DNA from: Symmetrospora coprosmae | Taxonomy: Eukaryota; Basidiomycota; Cystobasidiomycetes; Symmetrosporaceae | Direction of reading: 5' to 3' | NCBI GenBank assembly: GCA_008802785.1 | Contig: VUYT01000017.1 | Coordinates: forward strand, 310,001 to 374,000 | DNA: 64,000 nucleotides | In this document: piece by piece, positions 22,653 through 32,851 of the stretch | How positions within the stretch are numbered: position 1 is the stretch's first letter | Layout: every line of letters begins with the position of its first letter | Position numbers and translations under genes: made by a program | Notes under the pieces: generated by a model | Told to the model about the DNA's origin: nothing | The model's input: the letters and a program-made list of their open reading frames with translations, nothing else | Database searches by the model: none

Positions 22653-23368
22653 GGGATGAGAGGGTGTGGGGGTTGCTTGTCTTGACGGTGCCGTTGGAGG
22701 GGACGAGCTTGTACCCCTCTCTCCATCTCCTTTCTTCGAGGCAAGTCCAGAGATCAGTGCGCTATCCCGACTAGACAAGAGTGTGCATGGATGTATAATC
22801 TGTGTTGTACCGTAGTGCAGGAGCGAGCGTACGAGTACGAGTATGACGACAATGCTCTGACGGAGTTTCCCGAGCTCCTCTCCAGTGCAGTGAGCGAGCT
22901 GGAGGTACTGTATGCACGACCCGCAAGCAGCCTGGCCCGGCCTGGAAGCATAGCCTGGACAGAGCCTTGTCTGCAATTGAGGCCCTGCGTAGATGTCCAT
23001 TGCATTGCCCCCATTGGAGACTGCCCTGCCCTGCCGTATTCTTCCTCCTTCCTCCTTCCCGAAGTGGGCAGGGCCATGGCCAGGCCAGCCAGCCACGAGG
23101 AGGAGGAGGAGGAGGAGGCTGCTGAGCTGAGACGGGACGGACGACGGGGTTGCATCTCTTCCATCTTGTTGAGCGACGCACATACAGTAGACAGGCACGC
23201 GTACCACCTCTCAGGGCGGCGCAGACGGCCCGCAGTGCTGGTGCTGGTGCTACAGATACGACCTCACAGCGAGAGCCGCCGTCGTCGGGTCGGTCGGGTC
23301 GAGGCCCACGGGGCAAGGGGATCCCGCGAGAAAGATAGCACGGGGCCATAGCACCCACCGCGCACACG
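22653..23368. other. intergenic between GT69 copy B and the GT90 gene
   Basis: Regulatory and UTR sequence, with a GGA run at about 23097-23118. Open frames here show no family motifs. Confidence 0.5.
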
Positions 23369-26263
23369 ATGAGCCACCATCAGCAGCAGCGGCAGCAGCA
23401 TCAGCCGAGCATGTTCCTGGTCAACGGATCGTCGGGGGCGGCTCCCGGGTCCCGCTCAGGCGCGAGCTCGCCGCTGCCGAATCCGCCTGTGGACGGCAGT
23501 GCTGGCAGCAGCAGTGGAACACCAGCTCGGTCACAACCATCGCCCTCCACACCTCCATACGCCCTTTCACCACCTCACCCTCCGCAGTACAAGTCGGCCG
23601 CGCACCACGCCATCAAGATCATCCCAGAGGACGTAGAGCTCTCGACGGGCCTCCAGCGGAGTCGGAGCAGCAGCGTCCAGCTCCAGCTCCACCTCCCGCC
23701 CAGCTTTAGCGCCGATGCCAATGCCAACGGCCATGGCGAGAGCGAAAAGGACAGCTTCCTCCTCCGCCCGAGCAACATCGACATCACCCCTCCCTTGCCC
23801 TCGCCCTCAATGCTCAAGCCGTTCCGGCCAAACCCAACACTCCGCCGGAGAGGGCTCGTCTACATCCTCAGCGTCGTCGCTGGCTGCGCGACCTTTGTCG
23901 TTTTCCTCATTGTCCTCCTCTCTTCGTCGACGACATCGTCGTCGTCACATGCTGCTGCCCTGCGCAAAGACAGAACAGGCGGGACACTCTCATCCTACCT
24001 CGGCACCTACCTGCCTTTCCTCTCGGCCTACTCGACCGCGGGAATGTCGCTCACCTCGTCTGCCATTCTCTTTGGCCACTCTGCGCCAGGAATACACACG
24101 CTGCACCCCATCCTGCCCATCCTCCGAAAAGCAGCCGCCCGGAACGCCGACCTCGTCGCGCGCCAGTCGACAAGCTACAGCCAGGCCGTCGCCCAATACA
24201 AGCAGCGCTACCGCCGCGACCCGCCCAAAGGTTTTGAAAAGTGGTGGAGCTTTGCCAAGGCGCGCAACCACACCATGGTCGACGAGTACGACAGCATGAT
24301 GCGCGACGTCCTCCGCTTTGCTCCACTCGCGCCCGAGGTCCTCCGCCAGCGCACCCGCACCCTCTCGCAGCTGCCGGGAGTCAGTCTCATCACGATAAAG
24401 AACGGGCAGGCGCAGATTCACAGCAAGTCCGGCAAGTGGGCCCCCGCGCTCGCGCTCCAGGAAATGATGAATGCGTTCGTCGGGCAGCTTCCCGACATGG
24501 AGATTGCAGTCAACGAGAAGCCGGAAGGACGCGTCTTGCCTGGACGGTGGAAGGAGGTCAACGCGGACGACTGGGGAGAGGACGAATTCCCGCTCATCGA
24601 GTCGGAGCAGAGTGAGTGTATGGCCGCTGGGACGCGCGACGCCCAGGCCTAGCGTCCCAAGGAAGCCGGGGAGCTGACTGCGTCTGGCCCTGGTACCGCG
24701 TCACAGACCAAACGGATCCGCTCGCAGCTCAGCTCACAAGGCCCGGCAGCTTTAAGGCAGACTGGCGGCGGGACGGGAGCGTGTGGGAGGCGTTCCGAAG
24801 GGCGTGCCCGCCAGACTCGGCTGCGCGTCGCCTGGTCGAGTCGCTCCGCTCGGCAGAGAGCTCGACCAATTCACGCCAGATGCGGCTGCAGATGCCCTCG
24901 GCGGCGCAGCAGCAGCAGTCGGATGTCGTCTACTCGGCCTCGCTCTCTCGGCGCCGGGCAGAGCAGTCTGGCGCGCTGCCGCGCACCCGAGAGCTCTCAT
25001 TCAACAGCGAGCTCGACTCGTCGTTTGACCTGTGCGCCTACCCGTCGCTGCACTCGCTCCACGCGGCCTTCTTCTCGGACACGCGCTCCATACAGCACCT
25101 GTACCCGCTGTTCTCCCCGTCCAAACCCAACGGGTTTGCGGACCTTCTCATCCCATTCCACCAGTACTGGTCTCCACCCTCCGAGGTGACGTACGAGAAT
25201 GATCTCAAGAAGGGGAGGAGCAAGGTCCCCGCGGATGTCGAGTGGGACCAGAAGGACGACAAGGTCTTCTGGCGCGGCAAGGTCGCACGCGGGGCAGAGA
25301 CGCCGCCCGGCCACTTTTCGAGCTTGCAGAAGCCGCGGCTCGTCTCGCTCGCCAACGACGACGGCTCGACGTGGTCCGGCAAAGATTCGGACCTGCACCG
25401 GCACAAGATCCTGCCCCGGATACCGCCGCACCGCGTCCTCGTCACGGTCAACGCGTCCTCATCGAGCCTCGTCTCCGTCTCTGCGCCCGGTCCCAAGATC
25501 AACGAGTACGTCATGGACGTGGCGCTCGCATGCGACCCGCAGCTGGGCGAGTGCGCCGAGCAGCAGCGCCTGGGATACCGCGTCGCCAGCCCGAGTCCCA
25601 TGTCGGAAGCCTGGCGGCACAAGTACGCGCTCGACCTCGACGAGGTCGGCCTCTCGCCGCGCTTTCCCGCCCTCATGGAGTCGCACTGCGCCGTCGTAAA
25701 GTCGAGCGTGCAGAAGGAGTTCTGGAACGACTGGATCACACCATGGTACCACTACATTCCCCTCTCGTCCTCGTACGCAGAAATCTACAACATCCAGTCC
25801 TTTTTCTCAGGCTTCCCGCGCGCATTCCAGCACCGCAGATCCACGTCGGCGTCGGCGCCAAAGAAGGACGACGCCACTGCGGTAGCGGCCGGATCAGCAG
25901 ATATTCCCGATAATGATGACGAGGCGGCAGACGACACAACTGCAGACGCAGTCACGCTCAAGACGGAGGCCATCACGTTGCAGCCCATCAACCCGGCCCA
26001 CGGCCCGCTCTTTGACGGCGACCTGGCTCTGAAGGACATTGCAGACCAGGGCAGCGCGTGGCGTAAGGAGCACATGCGGAGAGAGGACATGGAGGTGAGT
26101 GGAGGTGCTGTATCTGGTGCATGACCTCCTTTGCCGTTGCTGATGTGGCGTCCGTCATTGCTGGCCGTGGCAGGTCTACGTCTTCCGCCTCTTGCTCGAG
26201 TGGGCCCGCTTGGTGGCGCAACCATCATCACATTCTGGCAGCGGGAAAAAGAAAGGACAATAG
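23369..26263 (+). CDS. CAP10-type glycosyltransferase (GT90)
   Basis: Three exons (23369-24611, 24707-26094, 26174-26263) encode 906 residues. A long Gln/Ser/Pro-rich cytosolic region precedes one membrane helix (GLVYILSVVAGCATFVVFLIV), so this is a type II membrane protein. The lumenal part shows GT90 hallmarks: the pre-domain KGFEKWWSFAKARNHTMVDEYD, the catalytic block DDKVFWRGKVARG, then WRHKYALDLDEVGLSPRFPA, KSSVQKEFWNDWITPWYHYI and the terminal RREDMEVYVFRLLLEW. Family members include Cryptococcus Cap10 and Cxt1 (xylosyltransferase). The short third exon restores the usual VYVFRLLLEWARL ending. It is the third same-strand glycosyltransferase in a row, which suggests joint action on one glycan. 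The sugar transferred cannot be read from sequence alone. Confidence 0.92.
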
Positions 26264-26847
26264 ACGGCTAAGGGGAAGGGAAAGGGGGCAGCAGCGATGA
26301 GAGCGCGGTAATATTGGCTGGCTTGACTTTAGTACAGGTCCGGCTCTGGCAGTGCAAGTAGACATTCTCCTCTCAGTGCTCCGATTCCGGGCATCTGACA
26401 CCGCGCGCGCTCTGATGTCCTCCGCTCAGCATCAGTACACGGTGTATGACTTATAGCTGTGTGTAACACTTCTTCAGCAGGCCGAGCTGTTCGAGTCAGC
26501 GGCGGGCTCAATGGTCGGTGGACCAGGATCGACAACGCTTCACTGATGCATTTTCGTTCAAGGGATGTCTGCAGATAGAGCCACTTATCAAGTCTTATTA
26601 GGCAGCTCTTCGACATGCATGCCATCGTCGGATCGGCGCGAGCAGTTCCCACGATCCTTTCTCTCCCCCAGCGCGACCGGGCTTTGAAAGGTCTGGGGCC
26701 GCCTCTACCTGCGAGGCTGTACTGGGTCTCTGCCACTGAGCTGGCTTAACTGTCCAAGATCTACTATCTCCTCCCTGTCAATCATCAATATACCGTCACC
26801 CTACCCCGAACCCAGTCAACAGAAACGCACCGTTTCTAAACGAGACC
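26264..26847. other. intergenic before the secreted-protein gene
   Basis: No gene seen. The last 70 bases are CT- and AC-rich and lead into the ATG at 26848, as expected for a promoter and leader. Confidence 0.5.
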
Positions 26848-27995
26848 ATGCTCCCTTTCGCCGGCTTGCTCACCCTGTCAGCATTTGCTCTAGTAGTCGC
26901 GACCAATCACGCTATGCTGCTGGACGATCGTCACACGCCCCGTCTGAAGCACGCTATGCCGGGCGGGCCCGACAAGAGATGCGCTGGACCAGGATGCAGT
27001 GCCTACCCCCTGGATCTCACTGCCAGCGTACCTTTTGTCCGTTTCATCCTGGCGAGCACAGAGGATATTTCGGAGGAGGACATCATGAAACGCAAGAACA
27101 CCGAGATCGCAGTCATGAACTGGTTGGTAGCTTCTCCCTGAGTGAGACGCTCTCCCGCAGTCGTCCTGACCCCCTGCCTTGCTGCACTGCTTGAGGATCT
27201 TCAGCGGGAACGATGTCCAAAACGCTGCAAGTCTCGCTCAGTCGTCACTGATCTACCAGAACGGCTTCTCCTGTGCGCATCGCCTGTCGGACGCATATTG
27301 CGAGTGGACGCCCAACTAACGCCCGTCGTTCTACTTAACGAACCCCGCGTTTTTAAACCAGACTTCGAGATGAAATGCAAGTCGTTTCTGCTGAGAGAGA
27401 TAGTGAGTTGGGTTGGAAGGGACGAGCTCAATCGGCGCCTTGCACGACTGACGGTTCTGTCACCTTACACTCCTCTCTACAAAGCATGGGACAGGAGCCG
27501 TGCAGCAGTTTGCCATACAGGTCTCAAATACAATGATCTACCAGGGCTGGACGGCCATGAGTGGGTGAGCCAGCCATGGCTCCCATCTTCTGCTGTATTG
27601 ACTGATGCCTGCTACACGTCACGTCTCTGCAGGGACCTACCAGATCAGTCAATCAGATCAATTTCCGCATACTGGGTGCGCCTTCGACACTAGTCCCTTC
27701 CTAGTGTCTCTGCAGACCTGACGGACGCACTTTGGCTTTCGCGACAGACCCATTCTTCACCCCTAGCCAGCGCTTCAGTCTAGATTGCACAAAGCCGCGG
27801 GAGAAGGGTCAAGTGGACGCATACCTAGGCAAAGACTGTCTGATCAAGGGAACCTTCCCTGCGTCGGACACGCTGCCAGAAGGCGGCGAAGCTTGCCTCT
27901 ATGTCTCGCCAACCGACATGGCGGACACGACCAAGAAGAGCGGAGCGATCAACTTTATCCAGTGCGGACAAGTAGACGCCAAGCGGGGTCGATGA
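26848..27995 (+). CDS. predicted secreted cysteine-containing protein, unknown function
   Basis: Six exons (26848-27122, 27205-27303, 27362-27402, 27495-27560, 27633-27675, 27716-27995) join in phase to about 267 residues. The start is a clear signal peptide (MLPFAGLLTLSAFALVVATN). The mature chain has about eight cysteines, no further membrane segment, and blocks such as AASLAQSSLIYQNGFSCAHR, VQQFAIQVSNTMIYQGWTAM and RFSLDCTKP. I recognise no enzyme motif. The introns carry CTAAC-like branch points, and phases close at every junction, which argues for a real gene despite the short exons. It directly follows the glycosyltransferase cluster on the same strand. An effector-like or cell-wall protein is a reasonable guess, nothing more. 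Boundaries of exons 4 and 5 are the least certain. Confidence 0.7.
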
Positions 27996-28507
27996 AATAT
28001 CTCCGGGTCCTTCTAACTGCATCCTTCTGATCCGCGTGTATCGAAAGCGGCAGGAGTGGTCGGAAGTGGACACTTCCAAGCAGTTTTTTCGTTCCTACTG
28101 AATCAGCATGGTCGTACAATGTAGACACACCGGCTGATACATGAAGCAAAAGTAAGTCTATGGTTGCGTAGCAGGCAGGCCCCGCTCGCTGTTCATTGCC
28201 CGTTGTCGTTGCCTCCTCCGAGTCGTCGCTTGCGGTTTCTGCGGAGCATTGGCGGATCCAGCCTTCAATCGCCCGACCCTGCTCGTACCATTGCCTATGC
28301 TGTACGAACCACGGGAGACCGACACGTCATGTCGGTCGCACAATAGTCTGTCGGACGGGATGACTGCCGGACCCCCGCCTTCTGCTAGCCGCATTGACTG
28401 CCCTTGACTCCGCTCCAGCTCGCATGCGCACTTGAGCACATATGAAGGCTGCACTGAAATCCTGGGCGCGTAGCAGTAGGCAGTCGCCCGCGGAGGCACA
28501 GACCAAT
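27996..28507. other. intergenic before the F-box gene
   Basis: No supported gene. Open frames on the minus strand at 28158-28590 have no motifs and overlap the F-box leader exon. Confidence 0.45.
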
Positions 28508-29989
28508 ATGACCTCTCCGCATTTCAAGGAGCCCGAACGGTCTACCCGGCGTGAGCGATTCCGGCGCCTATTGCCGTACTGAGGTAGCACAGTGACCGCT
28601 CACTCTCCATCTCCCACTCGTGAATGCCTTGAAGACACGTCTCTCGTGGACCTGCCCTGGGACATTCAGGCGCGGATCGTCCCTCTGCTCGAACACAGGG
28701 ACCTCACCTCGCTTTGTTTGGTCCACTCGACTTGGGTCGACGCCGCGCGCTCCGGCATCTTCAGGACGCTGGATACCGTGCGGCGCGGGAACGATACGCT
28801 CAGAAAGCTCGTCGAGCATCCTTCCCTGCTGGACGACGTCCAGCGCCATGTCCGACGGGTGCGCTTCAGCCTGACCCCTCCCACGTCTCGCCCCGAGAGA
28901 GCACAGAAGCAGACACTCTCGCTGGCGGCTAGTCTGGCTCTGGACGCCAGCTCGCTTGACGCGTGGCTACAGGAGCGCGACGAGCTTCTCGCAAGGCTTG
29001 TTGATCGCCTGCAGAGCTTGCGTGTTGCGACCGTCAAGCTGCACTACGATTCCCCTTACTCGACGGCATTTGTCAACCGCGCCCTCGACAGGATGACTCT
29101 CACTCGCTTTCCAGCCGCCCTCGCTGGGAAGGACAGGATCTCCTGCCTGAAGGTCGACTTTGGCATCTTTCACCGGCCAAATCACCTCCGCCAAGCACTG
29201 CAGTATCCCTCTCGCTTCCTCGAGATCCTGGCAGAGACTAAATACCCCTGTCTTACTCATCTGAGCTTCAACAAGCTCGCTCTCCTCGATGCACATCCTC
29301 GCGATCACGTTTCAGCGATGTCTGGACCGCCTGATGCGACAGATCTCCCAGCATCGCTCGGCGCCTTTCTGCGATCATTGCCTGCGCTGCGGCATATCCA
29401 GCTCGACGACGTGGAAGCGTCCGTCGCGTCGGGAAACCTGGCGCTACCTCGTAGCATCGAGTCTCTCGAGGTGTTGGACGACAATCGGTTCTACCACGTA
29501 CGAGACGTCTTCGCCCTGGCTCAAACGCTGCCTGCTCTCAAGCACCTCCGCATCATGGCGCGTGGCCCAGCCTTTGAGCCCGCGGTGGGAGAGGAGCTAC
29601 CATCGCTGCGCAACGTCACAGTGCTCGTGCTCAAGTCCGCCACTGGCGCGGACAAGCAGATCTGCGCAAGCATAGACACGCTCTGCCGGGCCATGGGCGC
29701 TCCAGCTCTGCGCACCTTGTCCCTCCCAGCGGACTTTGTCAACCCGCTCGACCTCTTCAACCCGCTCCGCCTCATTCTCCGGGCGCTCCAGCGGAACAGG
29801 CGGACGCCGGCGCTCGAAAGGATCACCATGGCCTTCCACGGCGCCCTGCGTCCGACCCCGCTGCAGCAAGAGCGATGGCCAGAGGTGCAGCGACAATTCA
29901 AGGAGGGGCTCGGCATAGAGCTGGCTTTCGATTACGGTGAGACTCTATCTGCGTGGAGATTCGCATCTGCTTTCAGACGGTTGGAATGA
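28508..29989 (+). CDS. F-box protein of unknown target
   Basis: Two exons: 28508-28550 (ATG) and 28593-29989, joined by a 42 nt intron with a GTGAGC donor; 479 residues. The first exon is needed because the long frame has no ATG before its conserved domain. Residues about 35-75 form an F-box (LVDLPWDIQARIVPLLEHRDLTSLCLVHSTW, with the usual Leu-Pro start and Trp end), which would bind Skp1 in an SCF ubiquitin ligase. The rest is made of degenerate leucine-rich segments (LTHLSFNKLALLD, LRHIQLDDV, LKHLRIMARG), as in many fungal F-box proteins of fast-evolving families. A GTGAGA/TTTCAG pair at 29938-29977 could remove the last few codons and extend the frame, so the C-terminus is not certain. Confidence 0.8.
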
Positions 29990-30101
29990 TGGAGGGCTAG
30001 GACATTGTACAAGGCAACTGCAGAGGGTCTATCTCGTGACGATTGCTGCCATCATTGTAGCTGGAGGGACTGAGTGCAAGTCGCACGCCAATCTACGTCA
30101 G

Positions 30102-30830
30102 CTAGCATTCGATAGAAGGCGTTTGCCGCTTGTGACCAACATTGTCAAACCCGTGAGCTCTGTACAGCCACGGGACATGCGTCAGCTGGTACCTCCGCAG
30201 AAGCCACAATGCAAATAAGGTGCGTACTTCAGGTCGCGCCACGTCTCCTCGATGTCGTTCTCCGTCTGCAACTGGTACATCTGCACGCACGCGGCACATC
30301 AGCTCCGTTTTTAGTTGCCTGCCGGACAGCCAGACGCATCCGTACCTGGATGAAGCCCTTGAAATTCAGATTCTGCTGTTCGTCACAGTCCAGGAACGTC
30401 TTCATCTCTTCGACCTGGTCGTCAGGGATGGGCGAGCCGTTCGTCTCGATGCCGAACCGGCGGAGACCGTCTGCGTCGAGCGCGTAGCTGCCGATGTCCT
30501 GCTCGGCGTGACGAAGGGGGTAGGCATGTCAAGGACAAGGGAGAGGGCATGAAGGGGGGCGAGAGGGTCCGCGTCAGATGCTGCGCGATGAGCCAGAAGG
30601 GGCCCGGGTTGGACGCCTCGATCAAACGTAACGTTACATCGCCCGCAGCCTCCGGCACGCACATTGCTCGCTGAAGCGCCGGAAGCGCCGCCGTCGGACC
30701 GCGTGGCGTACTTGAGGAAGATGTGCCTGAGCGCTTGTTCGAGCTGGAGCGTCAGCGCGCCCTCGTCGTCGAGGAGGTCCACGCGTGCCTGGTCATTCGG
30801 AGCGGCGGACGTGGGCTCGTCGATGTCCAT
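30102..30830 (-). CDS. small EF-hand-like protein
   Basis: Four exons (30663-30830, 30346-30498, 30228-30280, 30102-30159) give 143 residues. After an acidic N-terminal helix (LTLQLEQALRHIFLKYA) comes a segment that reads like a degenerate EF-hand pair: LDADGLRRFGIETNG, then PIPDDQVEEMKTFLDCDEQQNLNFKGFIQMYQLQTEND and ETWRDLKAHGFD. The second loop (DCDEQQNLNFKGF) keeps acidic positions and the hydrophobic Leu and Phe. Similar short proteins with a WxDLxxHGFD end occur across basidiomycetes as unnamed proteins. It is probably a calmodulin-fold adaptor, but calcium binding is doubtful because the loop is incomplete. The first intron (30499-30662) contains an open stretch in another frame that may be an alternative exon. 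Confidence 0.75.
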
Positions 30831-31361
30831 GGTTACGGTGCCAAAGGCGATATAGCGTTTCGTGCAGATCCTTGGTACAGACGGGTCGAGAGAGGCAGAG
30901 CAGGCTTAATATCAAGAGTGCATGCGCAATTGCAAGGTCTGGATGCGAGATGCGGAGGCGCGGGACGCCGCCGACGAGACGGGGATTGAAGTTCGCTCAC
31001 ACCCAGGACGCGAGCAAGTAATACTGGAGATATAGGCAGAGACGATGCAGACGGAGTATATTTCACAGTCATTGACTTTCGGATATCCTTATTATCGAGT
31101 GGAGAGGTAGACGAACGATAGGCGCGAGGCGGACGCAGAAGCTACCGAGGGCGGCCGTCCGAGCGCCACGCAGCCCGGACCTACGCATGCACGCTCCCTT
31201 GCGCTCATGCATTCTCTTCTGAGCCTGTGGTCTGTCCGTCTTCCCACTGCTTACTTCATGCTTCACGTCTCCGCGCCGAGGCGCCGAGGACGCGGTTGCG
31301 CCGCCCCTGGCGGGTACAGTACGTCCGCATCCAGCCTTCGCCTGCGCCTTCGCCCTCGCCG
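30831..31361. other. intergenic between EF-hand-like gene and PIS1
   Basis: Promoter of the minus-strand EF-hand-like gene and 3' UTR of PIS1. Nothing else recognised. Confidence 0.5.
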
Positions 31362-32687
31362 CTACATGCGCTTCTTCTCCTGCTGCGCTATCCACCTCTC
31401 CTCCCTATCGAGGTCCGTCAGGCTCTTTGCGGCCTTCCAGAACTGGACGCAGTTGATGATCTGCTTGCCCAGGCAGACTGGGAACGTGACTGCGGCGAGG
31501 AGGAAAGGCCAGGTGAGGCTCTTTTCGAGGAAGTGGTCGAGCTTTGCCGGCATCTGCGTGTACAGCGCGTTGGGGAGGTACGCGGCGGCGTTGAGCCCTA
31601 GCGGGTCCGGGTACCACTTGAGGAGGTAGAGGGCGACAAAGAAGAGCTCGTTGCACATGCAGAAGAAGAAGAGGGTGCGCTAGAAGAGAAGGAGGCCGAG
31701 CCGACAAGTCGAGACGGTCAGCTGTGCGTCAAACAGAGGAAGGAGCAAGGGAGGGAGAGAGGATGATGGGGCGCACATTGTTGTTGTAGTACGACCACAG
31801 GATGCGCGATTTTTCCTTTGTCACGCTCTTGTGGGATTTCGAGCCCGTGACGAGCGAGGCGTACATGTGGATGTAGTGCGAGGAAAAATCGAGGGTGATG
31901 AGGAACTGGAAGACTGCATGATGTGGGAAAGTGAGTGTGCAAGTGGGATGTCAGTCAGTCTAGCTTATCCCTGTCCAAGAGCGAGAGGTTTCGCGAAGGG
32001 ATGGATGGATGATGATGTTGACACGGTCGGAGATGTGTCAGCGGGGCAACCAACCATGCACTTACGGAGCTGCCATTGCGGGTAGGCGAATGCGAGGAAG
32101 CAGAGCAGGCACGTTGTCGCGCATCTGTGCGCGCGAGAAGCATAACCTCAGCAAAAAGTACACAGATGTCCAGGGTCAATTGGGGATTGCCCGCACCTAT
32201 CTGTGACCATGTCGAGGACCGCCCCGAAGCGCGAGCTCTGCCCCATTGCTCTTGCGACCTGGCCGTCGACGGCGTCGAGGAGCGACGATACGCCGTAGAG
32301 GAGTGTGCACAGCTTTGGGTGGTAGCTCATGTAGATGAGCGAGACGGCGGCGAGGATGACGCGCGAGTATCCTGCAAGCGAGCGAGCGAGCGAGCCATGA
32401 GAGGTTGCGACACGATATCAGCTCGGTGCAGCTCTGACGTCGTTCGCAGCACTCCCGTTCGCGCCGACGCACCTATCAAGTTCTGTCAATGAGCGCGCGT
32501 GTTCGGGAGTGCATTGATGGATGAGATGCCAATACCACGTGGTGTCAGCCTGTCCTGTCCTCCATGCATCCTGTCCATGTCGTCGGCGACCCACGGCATA
32601 GAAGAGGAAGACATTCTCTGCCGTCTTTGGGCGGCTCTGGATGGCCGACAGGGACAGGGAGCGCTCTCTCTCCTTGCTGGTGCTCAT
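31362..32687 (-). CDS. PIS1: phosphatidylinositol synthase
   Basis: Six exons (32595-32687, 32472-32481, 32197-32371, 32066-32124, 31777-31913, 31362-31679) encode 263 residues. The enzyme condenses CDP-diacylglycerol with myo-inositol to phosphatidylinositol in the ER. The CDP-alcohol phosphotransferase signature D-G-x2-A-R-x8-G-x3-D-x3-D is complete: DAVDGQVARAMGQSSRFGAV followed by LDMVTD. Other family blocks are NVFLFYA-NLIGYSRVI at the start and LDFSSHYIHMYASLV in the middle. Several hydrophobic helices follow (ELFFVALYLLKW, FLLAAVTFPVCLG). The second exon is only 10 nt and encodes the conserved NLIG. All phases agree. It is divergent from the Lon gene with only 164 bp between the two ATGs. 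Confidence 0.95.
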
Positions 32688-32851
32688 TGTCCTGTGTATA
32701 TGTGTATTTCGTGATATCGCTCGGGGTCAGAGCCGTGGCCGCCGTTGTCGTCACCATCTCCCTCCCTCTCTCCCTCTCTTGCCATCCAACCCACTTCGTC
32801 AACAGCAGAGAGTACCGCATCGCATCGCACAGCATAGCAGGACTGTTGATC
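32688..32851. promoter_or_regulatory. compact bidirectional promoter PIS1 / Lon
   Basis: 164 bp separate the start codons of the minus-strand PIS1 gene and the plus-strand Lon gene. A CT-rich tract (32756-32780) and a CATCGCATCGCA run (32818-32829) lie on the Lon side. Confidence 0.7.

Noticed and set aside
29937-30218. Extra 3' exon of the F-box gene after a 40 nt intron
   Set aside because: It would overlap the last exon of the opposite-strand gene and adds no recognisable sequence. Kept only as an alternative.
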